Positions 1 to 6,731 of a DNA stretch of 64,000 nucleotides are shown here, piece by piece. Source of the DNA: Haemophilus_D parainfluenzae_AD (GTDB lineage: Bacteria; Pseudomonadota; Gammaproteobacteria; Enterobacterales; Pasteurellaceae); assembly GCF_001679325.1 (NCBI RefSeq), contig NZ_LZMX01000001.1. One strand, 5' to 3'. Positions within the stretch are counted from its first letter, which is position 1. Every line of letters begins with the position of its first letter. The translations under genes and the position numbers were made by a program. The notes beneath the pieces were generated by a model. That model was not told the DNA's origin. It saw only the letters and a list, made by a program, of their open reading frames with translations, and did not search any database.

Positions 1-2
1 AA

Positions 3-629
3 GTCGAGGTCGCCAATAATGGCCAAGAAGCATTAGATAAACTAAATGCAAGCCACCAGTTAGTTTTATTGGATGTAATGATGCCTGTTTTAAACGGCAT
101 TGAAACGCTCAAGAAAATTCGCCAAATATCGAATATTCCAGTAATGATGCTCACCGCTCGGGGAGAAGAAATTGATCGAGTATTAGGACTTGAACTAGGT
201 GCTGACGATTATCTTCCTAAACCATTTAACGATCGAGAATTAGTTGCTCGTATAAAAGCAATTTTACGTAGAGTAGGCTCTTCTGAACTTGACTCACAAT
301 CAGATCAAATATCATCAAAAGAAGACAAGACACTAGAATTTGATGAATTAATACTACATCCTGGAATTCAACAAGCCTCTTACCAGGGTATTGATTTATC
401 TTTGACTGGCTCTGAATTTGCCCTGTTATATAAATTGGCTCTAAACCCTGGACAAATTATTTCTAGAGAAGAACTCAGTGTAAATGTTCTAGGAAAAAAT
501 TTATCTCCTTTTGATCGCTCAATTGATATGCATATGTCAAACTTACGCAAAAAACTTCCCGAAAGAAAAAATGGTATGCCATGGCTAAAAACATTACGTG
601 GTCGTGGTTATTTATTGGTTTGTGAATAA
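3..629 (+). CDS. cpxR: Response regulator CpxR (5' end outside window)
   Basis: Partial gene: the reading frame is open from base 3, so the start codon lies upstream. It encodes an OmpR/PhoB-type response regulator. The receiver domain shows the phosphate-accepting aspartate at bases 72-74, in the context LLDVMMPV, and the switch lysine in the LPKPF motif. A winged-helix DNA-binding domain follows and ends with RGRGYLLV. Its stop codon overlaps the ATG of the histidine kinase gene by one base, so the two are co-translated. In enterobacteria CpxR activates periplasmic folding and proteolysis genes when envelope proteins misfold. The name rests on the family and on pairing with a CpxA-like kinase; another OmpR-family regulator is possible but less likely. 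Confidence 0.88.
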   Translation, partial: VEVANNGQEALDKLNASHQLVLLDVMMPVLNGIETLKKIRQISNIPVMMLTARGEEIDRVLGLELGADDYLPKPFNDRELVARIKAILRRVGSSELDSQSDQISSKEDKTLEFDELILHPGIQQASYQGIDLSLTGSEFALLYKLALNPGQIISREELSVNVLGKNLSPFDRSIDMHMSNLRKKLPERKNGMPWLKTLRGRGYLLVCE

Positions 630-2032
630 TGTATACAACAAAACTTAGTTTAAACCGTTTAACCATACGTACATTCTCCGTTTTCTGGATTGCGTTGTTT
701 GTAATGACGACTCTTCTAGTCATTCTTCCTTATTTCGATGGGCATTTATATTCTGAGCTTGATGATAATGAAATAGCCACTTATCAACAAAAACTCGTTG
801 AGTCTATTCGAAATAATAAAATTAAAGGACTTCTAGCGGGTGTTCCTGTTCTTCCTACAGATAAATTTGACTCAGCACGCCCAGTTTTAATTACACCAAA
901 TAAAGAAGTATTTGGTGCACTAGGAGAAGAAAAAACACATATCCTTCAATTTTTTGATGAATCAACTAACTTTACTATTCCACAAAGAAAAACCTTCAGA
1001 GATATCCAAATTGCAGGTCCCTTTAAAGTATATATAGGCGATGCTGAAGAAGCCTCTGAGCTCTTTTTTATATCAAGAGTTAACGGACAGCAAGAAGTAT
1101 TACGCTATATGCTAAACCATCCATGGGTACTACTACTCATGACCCTAATTATTACAACCCCCTTACTTTGGTGGTTTACTTATACAATTGTTAAGCCTAT
1201 CACCAAGCTACAAAAAGCCGCTAATAGTGTTGCACTGGGTGATTTCAAGGTAGATAACGAACTAGCTAATCAAGGCCCTTCTGAACTACGAGAGGTCGGA
1301 CAAAGCTTTAACAAAATGTCCATTGCTATTAATAATTTAATCTCTAACCAACATAATTTACTTTCATCTATTTCACATGAATTAAAAACCCCGTTAACCA
1401 GATTACAACTCTCCACAGCACTTATTCGTCACAAAGTAGGTAATATAGATGCTGTTGAAAGAATTGAGAAAGAAATATCAAGAATGGATAAAATGATTAG
1501 TGAGCTACTCCTCATTTCTCGTCAAAAAATGCATTCTCAAATGGAGCATAATCTATTTACAATCGATCATCTTTGGACTGACGTTATCAAAGATGCATTA
1601 TTTGAAGCAGAGCAACGTAAAATAATTTGTGATGTCAATATTTCAATTTTACATCCAGAACAACACACCATTTATGGTAATTTAAGACTACTCACAAGCG
1701 CTATTGAAAATATTATTCGTAACGCACTAAAATATACTAAAAACAGAATTTTCCTGACTATTTCCTTGCATAGAAATGTTCAAGAAAATGATTATGTTCA
1801 AATCCGAGTTGATGACAATGGACTTGGTTTGCCACCTGAAGAATTTGAAAAAATTTTCAAGCCATTTTATCGTGTTGATGAAACAAGAACTAGGGCTACT
1901 GGTGGGACCGGATTAGGTTTGACTATCGTTGCAAATGTAGTGAATGAGCATCAGGGAAAGGTCTGGGCTGAACAGAGTAATTTAGGCGGACTTGCTGTCA
2001 CGATTCAACTTCCATTATGGAAACAAAGTTAA
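629..2032 (+). CDS. cpxA: Sensor histidine kinase CpxA
   Basis: Membrane sensor kinase of 467 residues, the expected CpxA size. A first membrane segment lies at about residues 15-35, a periplasmic sensor region at 36-165, a second membrane segment at about 166-187, then a HAMP linker. The phosphorylated histidine is His250 in SSISHELKTPL. The ATP-binding domain has the N box (ENIIRNALKYT), G1 (DDNGLGLP) and G2 (GGTGLGLTI) motifs. It phosphorylates the regulator encoded just upstream, with which it overlaps by one base (TAATG). A bidirectional terminator follows directly. CpxA senses misfolded periplasmic proteins in Escherichia coli; the stimulus here is inferred. Confidence 0.9.
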   Translation: MYTTKLSLNRLTIRTFSVFWIALFVMTTLLVILPYFDGHLYSELDDNEIATYQQKLVESIRNNKIKGLLAGVPVLPTDKFDSARPVLITPNKEVFGALGEEKTHILQFFDESTNFTIPQRKTFRDIQIAGPFKVYIGDAEEASELFFISRVNGQQEVLRYMLNHPWVLLLMTLIITTPLLWWFTYTIVKPITKLQKAANSVALGDFKVDNELANQGPSELREVGQSFNKMSIAINNLISNQHNLLSSISHELKTPLTRLQLSTALIRHKVGNIDAVERIEKEISRMDKMISELLLISRQKMHSQMEHNLFTIDHLWTDVIKDALFEAEQRKIICDVNISILHPEQHTIYGNLRLLTSAIENIIRNALKYTKNRIFLTISLHRNVQENDYVQIRVDDNGLGLPPEEFEKIFKPFYRVDETRTRATGGTGLGLTIVANVVNEHQGKVWAEQSNLGGLAVTIQLPLWKQS

Positions 2033-2037
2033 TTCAA

Positions 2038-2072
2038 ACAAGGCGATATTTTCATATCGCCTTGTTCTTATT
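2038..2072. terminator. Bidirectional terminator between cpxA and copA
   Basis: A perfect 12-bp stem (ACAAGGCGATAT, 2038-2049, with its complement at 2054-2065) and a 4-base loop. T-rich sequence follows on the plus strand. It sits between the converging cpxA and copA genes and can end both transcripts. Confidence 0.85.
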
Positions 2073-4236
2073 TAATTTTCACTCTTTTTAATCTCAGTGC
2101 ATTAGACAGAACCGAAAGTGAGCTCATCGCCATTGCCGCACCAGCCAAGACTGGGCTTAAATAGCCCAATGCTGCAAGTGGAATACCTAGCACATTATAA
2201 ATCAAAGCAAAGAATAAATTTTGTTTAATATTCTTTAATGTTGCTCGGGAAATCATTAATCCATCAACTAACTGATTAACCGAATGCTGCATGAGTGTCG
2301 CCGATGCAGTTTGCTCTGCAACATCAGAACCCGATTTCATTGCAAAGCTTACGTTAGCCATTGCTAATGCGGGTGCATCATTTACACCATCACCAACCAT
2401 TGCAACCACTTTTCCTTGCTGACGTAATGTTTCAATATAGGCCGCTTTGTCACGTGGGCTACAATTACCCCGTGCGGTTTTCACACCAACTTGCTGAGCA
2501 ACATAATCAACGACAGATTGCTGATCGCCACTCATTATCACCACATCAATATTATGTTGATGTAAACGCTGAATCGCTTGCAAACTATCCTCTTTTAGAC
2601 TGTCGGCTAGTGCAAATGCACCTATTGGGTTGTTATCTACAGATACCGCAACAATACTCGCAATTTGCCAAATTTGAGGCATATTATCTGGTAAGAATAA
2701 TTCACAATAAGCCGGCTTACCGACTTTAACCAAACCTATTCTATCAATATGAGCAGAGATGCCCTGCCCCACTTCGGAATGAACTGAAAGTGCGGTCGGA
2801 ATTTCAAGTGATTTTTCCTGAGCAGCCAGGACTATTGCTTTAGCTAAAGGGTGATTAGCATTTTGTTCAACGGAAGCCGCTATACGATATAAATCCGCCT
2901 CTGAATAAACCGCACTTTGTGGTTGCCAAACTGCGGCGATTTTGAGGTCTCCATGAGTTAGCGTACCTGTTTTGTCTAATACCACCGTATCCACATGGGC
3001 CGCTTCTTCCATGGATGCCGCATCTTTAAACCAAATCCCTGCATTGACTGCTTTGCCCATACCGACCATTATGGCAGCCGGTGTGGCAAGCCCTAAAGCA
3101 CAAGGACAGGCAATGACTAACACAGCAACAGAATGAATTAAGGCGGTTACCCAATCTCCTTTTATCCACCAAGTCAATCCAAATGTTAGTGCCGAAATCA
3201 ATAACACGGCTGGTACAAAGACAGAAGCGACCTTATCAGCAAAACGAGCAATCGGTGCTTTTGTACCTTGTGCCTCAGAGAGCGCTTTCATCATATCGCC
3301 TAATAGTGTTTGCTGGCCGAGTTGATTGGCTCGATAAATAAGGCTACCTTGTGTCACCATTGCTCCCGCAAGCACAGGGCTTTGAGATATTTTTTCTAAT
3401 GGTTGAGATTCACCGGTTAAATGACTCTCATCGCACCAACCACTTCCTTGCTCAACAATGCCATCCGCAGCAATACGTTCACCTTGATTAGCCCGTAAAA
3501 TATCGCCTATTTTTACTTGGTCGAGAGGAATCGTTTCCCAACGATTTTCATGTTGAACACTCACTTGTTTTGGGGTGAGCTGTAACAACAACCCTAAACT
3601 ATTTAAACTTTGTTTCTTCGTTCTTTCCTCAAGAAATTTCCCAAGGCTAACGAAACCGATGACCATCACCGATGCTTCAAAATAAACATGAGATGCGCCA
3701 TCATGCCCCATTGACTGATGATAAAAAAACATAAAGACCGAATAGAGATAAATCGCCAACGTACCAGCACTCACCAGTACATCCATATTGGCCAAACCAC
3801 CTCGAATACTCCCTATCGCCCCTTTATAAAACGGAATGGCTAACCCAAGTTGCACAATGCTAGCAAGAACAAATTGCCACATTGGCGGCATCATCCAAGA
3901 ATGATGATTAAACATCATCCCGATCATTCCGATTAAAAAAGGAATATTAATGAACAAAAGCAACCATAAACGCGGACTAATCTTCGTTTCATTGGGTGCA
4001 CTAGGCAACACATTTTGCTTTAGAATGCCATTAAATCCTGCTTTTTGAATAATTGTCAAAATATCTTGTTCTGAAGCCTGAGATGAATCAAATACTACGT
4101 GCGCTTCCTCCGCAGCAAAATTCACGCCTGCTTCATAGACAAAATCTTTTCGGTTCAACACCTTTTCAATCCGGTTAGCACAGGATTGACAGGTCATCCC
4201 CTCGATTTGAATGACTATTTTTTTATTCTGTTGCAT
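2068..4236 (-). CDS. copA: Copper-exporting P1B-type ATPase CopA
   Basis: Pumps Cu(I) out of the cytoplasm using ATP. Residues below are numbered from the ATG at 4236 (722 aa), chosen over a TTG 27 bases upstream because the ATG has an AGG ribosome site about 8 bases ahead. One N-terminal metal-binding domain carries Cys16-x-x-Cys19 (GMTCQSCA). Later come the TGES actuator motif, the transmembrane CPC copper site (about 377-379), the phosphorylated aspartate in DKTGT (about 421), and the hinge GDGVNDAPAL. The gene overlaps copZ by 14 bases, so the two are probably coupled in translation. Unlike E. coli CopA, which has two metal-binding domains, this protein has one, with the second supplied as CopZ. 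The operon is controlled by the CueR-type promoter upstream. Confidence 0.94.
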   Translation of the reverse strand: MQQNKKIVIQIEGMTCQSCANRIEKVLNRKDFVYEAGVNFAAEEAHVVFDSSQASEQDILTIIQKAGFNGILKQNVLPSAPNETKISPRLWLLLFINIPFLIGMIGMMFNHHSWMMPPMWQFVLASIVQLGLAIPFYKGAIGSIRGGLANMDVLVSAGTLAIYLYSVFMFFYHQSMGHDGASHVYFEASVMVIGFVSLGKFLEERTKKQSLNSLGLLLQLTPKQVSVQHENRWETIPLDQVKIGDILRANQGERIAADGIVEQGSGWCDESHLTGESQPLEKISQSPVLAGAMVTQGSLIYRANQLGQQTLLGDMMKALSEAQGTKAPIARFADKVASVFVPAVLLISALTFGLTWWIKGDWVTALIHSVAVLVIACPCALGLATPAAIMVGMGKAVNAGIWFKDAASMEEAAHVDTVVLDKTGTLTHGDLKIAAVWQPQSAVYSEADLYRIAASVEQNANHPLAKAIVLAAQEKSLEIPTALSVHSEVGQGISAHIDRIGLVKVGKPAYCELFLPDNMPQIWQIASIVAVSVDNNPIGAFALADSLKEDSLQAIQRLHQHNIDVVIMSGDQQSVVDYVAQQVGVKTARGNCSPRDKAAYIETLRQQGKVVAMVGDGVNDAPALAMANVSFAMKSGSDVAEQTASATLMQHSVNQLVDGLMISRATLKNIKQNLFFALIYNVLGIPLAALGYLSPVLAGAAMAMSSLSVLSNALRLKRVKIK

Positions 4237-4432
4237 CAAAACCTGCGTCTTCAATTGTTTCAATTAATTGTGGAATACTGACCGCACTTTCATCAAAGGT
4301 AACTACCGCTTTACCGTCATCAAGTGTTACAACGGCTTTTTCTACGCCATTAAGTTCTTCCAATACTCTAGTGACGCTTTTCACACAACCACCACAAGTC
4401 ATTCCCGTTACATGTAATGTAATTGATTTCAT
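4223..4432 (-). CDS. copZ: Copper chaperone CopZ (heavy-metal-associated domain)
   Basis: A 69-residue single-domain protein with the copper-binding motif GMTCGGCV near the N terminus (Cys13 and Cys16) and the C-terminal IEDAGFDA pattern of HMA domains. It binds Cu(I) in the cytoplasm and hands it to the ATPase encoded immediately downstream; this partnership is known for the family and supported here by the overlap. It is the first gene behind the CueR-type promoter. An uptake sequence (4281-4289) lies inside the coding region. Confidence 0.9.
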   Translation of the reverse strand: MKSITLHVTGMTCGGCVKSVTRVLEELNGVEKAVVTLDDGKAVVTFDESAVSIPQLIETIEDAGFDATE

Positions 4433-4479
4433 ATTTACTCCTTAATTATTGATATAGATTGAAATTAAGCTTACTATAA

Positions 4480-4506
4480 ACCTTAACATAAGGTTAAGGT
4501 CAAGGT
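4480..4506 (-). promoter_or_regulatory. CueR-type operator/promoter for copZ-copA
   Basis: On the minus strand a -35 element TTGACC and a -10 element TATAGT are separated by 19 bases, the overlong spacer typical of MerR-family promoters. The spacer region holds a 21-bp dyad, ACCTTAAC-N5-GTTAAGGT on the plus strand (4480-4500). The half-site ACCTT...AAGGT resembles the E. coli CueR site at copA. The -10 extends to about 4471. The divergent cueR gene starts 12 bases beyond the dyad. Confidence 0.88.
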
Positions 4507-4512
4507 TTTTTT

Positions 4513-4899
4513 ATGAACATTAGTGAAGTAGCAAAATTAGTCGGCTTATCAAGTAAACAAATTCGGGATTATGAGAAGTCCGGCTTATTAAAACCAGCAC
4601 AGCGAAGCCTTTCTGGTTATCGCCATTATGAAGAAAAGGATTTAGAACGACTACGTTTTATTCGTCACTCTCGAGATGTTGGGTTTTCACTCCAACAAAT
4701 TCAACAACTTTTGCAATTACAGGATAATCCCAATCGCAGTAGCCGAGAAGTTAAAGCACTCACGACGCAGCATATTAAAACATTAAATGAACAAATTCAT
4801 CACTTGCAAAAAATGGTAGAGGAATTGGAGCGATGGCATAACGCTTGTCAGGGCAATGACTGCCCTGAATGCAGTATTTTGGAAGGGTTAAAAGGATAA
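4513..4899 (+). CDS. cueR: Copper-responsive MerR-family regulator CueR
   Basis: A 128-residue MerR-family activator. The N terminus is the MerR helix-turn-helix (ISEVAKLVGLSSKQIRDYEKSG), followed by the GYRHY turn and a dimerisation coiled coil (about residues 75-108). The metal-binding loop has Cys112 and Cys120, at the spacing known for Cu(I)-sensing CueR, plus an extra Cys117 (ACQGNDCPEC). It is divergent from copZ-copA and reads out over a matching 19-bp-spacer promoter, so it almost certainly activates copper export on Cu(I) binding. A zinc or other metal sensor is less likely, given the cysteine spacing and the target. Confidence 0.92.
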   Translation: MNISEVAKLVGLSSKQIRDYEKSGLLKPAQRSLSGYRHYEEKDLERLRFIRHSRDVGFSLQQIQQLLQLQDNPNRSSREVKALTTQHIKTLNEQIHHLQKMVEELERWHNACQGNDCPECSILEGLKG

Positions 4900-4901
4900 A
4901 A

Positions 4902-5219
4902 TTAATATTCCCAGCTTTCAGGATCGATGCCTAAATCACGCATAATCTCTTTGGCATTTTCAGGAATCTCATCATGGCGTTCTTTCATTAAATCTGCATC
5001 CGTCGGTAATGGCTGACCAGTAAAAGCATGCAAGAATGCCTCACAAAGCAATTCACTATTTGTTGCATGGCGCAAACTTTTTAACTGACGACGCGTACGC
5101 TCGTTCGTCAGAATTTCCAATACTTTAATCGGAATAGAAACTGTAATTTTTTTGACTTGTTCGCTCTTTTTGCCATGTTCTGCATAAGGGCTAATATATT
5201 TGCCATCCCAGTTTGCCAT
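4902..5219 (-). CDS. metJ: Methionine repressor MetJ
   Basis: A 105-residue ribbon-helix-helix repressor, exactly the usual MetJ length. The beta-strand that enters the DNA groove is visible as KKITVSIPIKVLEILTNERT, followed by the helix with HATNSELLCEAFLHAFTGQPLP and the conserved C-terminal end PESWEY. With S-adenosylmethionine as co-repressor it shuts down methionine biosynthesis and transport genes. It stands alone, converging on cueR with only two bases between the stops. Possible met boxes lie upstream, suggesting autoregulation. Confidence 0.96.
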   Translation of the reverse strand: MANWDGKYISPYAEHGKKSEQVKKITVSIPIKVLEILTNERTRRQLKSLRHATNSELLCEAFLHAFTGQPLPTDADLMKERHDEIPENAKEIMRDLGIDPESWEY

Positions 5220-5284
5220 AATGCACCTTAAATAACCTGATAATTCACCTGTATTTTAATGAAAAATAAGCAAAATGACAATCT

Positions 5285-5308
5285 AGACGGCTAAAAGTAT
5301 AGAAATCT
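5285..5308. promoter_or_regulatory. Possible MetJ operator (degenerate met boxes)
   Basis: Three contiguous 8-base units upstream of metJ: AGACGGCT (7 of 8 to the met box AGACGTCT), AAAAGTAT (poor) and AGAAATCT (6 of 8). MetJ binds tandem met boxes in 8-base register and autoregulation is known in relatives. The match is modest and spacing to a promoter is not established. Confidence 0.4.
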
Positions 5309-5323
5309 AGATAAGATAAATAA

Positions 5324-5343
5324 AAACCACCTTTCGGTGGTTT
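5324..5343 (-). terminator. Terminator downstream of galU
   Basis: An 8-bp perfect stem AAACCACC/GGTGGTTT with a 4-base loop. On the minus strand it is followed by a T-rich run and begins 8 bases after the galU stop. Confidence 0.8.
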
Positions 5344-5350
5344 CAATCAA

Positions 5351-6238
5351 TTATAAGGTTTTTGCAAGATCTTTTAGGAAAGCTTTAAACTCTTTGCCTA
5401 ATTTATCATGACGAAGACCATATTCTACAAAAGCTTCCATATAGCCAATCTTGTCACCACAGTCAAAGCTTCTGCCTGTCATATGGAATGCTTCAACAAT
5501 CTCTTTCTCGATAAGCATATCGATCGCATCTGTTAATTGGATTTCATCACCCACACCAACTGGTGTTTTTTCTAATAAATCCCAAATCGCAGCAGAGAAT
5601 ACATAACGACCTACAACCGCAAGATTTGATGGCGCCTCATCAACAGATGGTTTTTCAACAATGCTATTAATTTTAACGCTATCACCACCTTTCAACTCTA
5701 CGCCACCACAATCCGCGATACCATAGCTACTCACTTCATCAGCGGAAACAGGCGCAACCATAATTTGGCTCGCTTTAGTTTCTTTGAAACGTTTAATCAT
5801 CGCAGAAAGATTTTCTTTCTTTTGATTTGCCGTAAAATCCGCTAAAAGCACATCAGGTAACACCACTGCAAATGGCTCATTTCCAACAACTGGGCGACCA
5901 CATAACACCGCATGCCCCAAACCTTTCGCATTGCCTTGACGAACATGCATAATAGTTACATCTTTAGGGCAAATAGAACGCACCTCTTCTAGAAGCTGGC
6001 GTTTAACACGTTTCTCTAACATTGTTTCCAACTCAAAAGACGTATCAAAGTGGTTTTCAATGGCATTTTTAGATGAATGTGTAACTAACACAATCTCTTT
6101 GATGCCTGCAGCCACACATTCATTCACAACATATTGAATCAGTGGTTTGTCCACAAGCGTTAACATTTCTTTTGGAATCGCTTTTGTTGCCGGTAACATA
6201 CGGGTACCCAGACCTGCTACAGGAATAATTGCTTTCAT
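5351..6238 (-). CDS. galU: UTP-glucose-1-phosphate uridylyltransferase GalU
   Basis: Makes UDP-glucose from UTP and glucose 1-phosphate in the cytoplasm, supplying glucose and galactose for lipooligosaccharide. The 295-residue protein has the nucleotidyltransferase signature AGLGTRMLPATKAIPKEM near the N terminus, the conserved PLIQYVV stretch, and VEKPSVDEAP in the sugar-binding region. Length and motifs match bacterial GalU throughout. It is followed by its own terminator and preceded by a 220-base gap containing an uptake-sequence hairpin. Confidence 0.96.
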   Translation of the reverse strand: MKAIIPVAGLGTRMLPATKAIPKEMLTLVDKPLIQYVVNECVAAGIKEIVLVTHSSKNAIENHFDTSFELETMLEKRVKRQLLEEVRSICPKDVTIMHVRQGNAKGLGHAVLCGRPVVGNEPFAVVLPDVLLADFTANQKKENLSAMIKRFKETKASQIMVAPVSADEVSSYGIADCGGVELKGGDSVKINSIVEKPSVDEAPSNLAVVGRYVFSAAIWDLLEKTPVGVGDEIQLTDAIDMLIEKEIVEAFHMTGRSFDCGDKIGYMEAFVEYGLRHDKLGKEFKAFLKDLAKTL

Positions 6239-6264
6239 TGATTTTCCTTTTTATTTAAATATGG

Positions 6265-6298
6265 AATGACCACACTTCTCTGAAAAAGTGCGGTCATT
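6265..6298. repeat. Inverted uptake-sequence hairpin upstream of galU
   Basis: A 13-base stem with one mismatch (AATGACCACACTT against AAGTGCGGTCATT) carrying one exact uptake sequence at 6286-6294. It lies between csrA and galU. No clear T-run follows on the minus strand, so terminator function is doubtful. A second weaker hairpin (GAATGT...ACATTC, 6431-6446) lies nearer the csrA stop. The rest of this 220-base gap shows nothing I can name. Confidence 0.6.
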
Positions 6299-6461
6299 AT
6301 TTATTAAGCTTTGATAGATTTAAGTTAGAAAAGTTCCTTCTCTACCCTTTATCACTGAAATTTCCGTTATTTTAAATTTTGCAAACCAATGGGTTTAATT
6401 TTTGAAAAAACGTTAATTAAAGTATAAACAGAATGTCAAAACATTCATAAAACTCGTAAAC

Positions 6462-6653
6462 CTAAGATGTGCCGTCTACATGTTCATCTTTTGACTGCAG
6501 AATTCGTTGGTAAATTTCCTCTCGGTGAACAGATACTTCTTTAGGCGCTTGCACACCGAGTTTGACTTGGTTTCCACGTACACTCAAAACCGTGATAGAA
6601 ATATCGTCCCCAATAAGAACACTTTCGCCAACTTTTCGAGTTAAGATTAACAT
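6462..6653 (-). CDS. csrA: Carbon storage regulator CsrA
   Basis: A 63-residue RNA-binding translational regulator. The sequence starts MLILTRKVGESVLIGD and includes VSVHREEIYQRI, both hallmarks of CsrA. The dimer binds GGA motifs in leaders and alters translation or stability of target messages, typically repressing glycogen storage. Location directly downstream of alaS is the usual gammaproteobacterial arrangement; the 78-base gap could hold its own promoter. Confidence 0.96.
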   Translation of the reverse strand: MLILTRKVGESVLIGDDISITVLSVRGNQVKLGVQAPKEVSVHREEIYQRILQSKDEHVDGTS

Positions 6654-6731
6654 CTTTTATCTCCTTAGTTTGCATTTATTAGATATCCCTATCAATCAAG
6701 TAAAGATCGGCATCCCACCGACCTGCTTGTA

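Noticed and set aside
2361..2729. Open frame of 122 codons antisense to copA
   Set aside because: It overlaps the ATPase domain of a gene with all family motifs; no ribosome site or domain is visible.
4210..4240. Programmed frameshift site at the end of copZ
   Set aside because: No standard slippery heptamer was found before the copZ stop, and the copA ATG has its own ribosome site. Kept only as a question in the findings.
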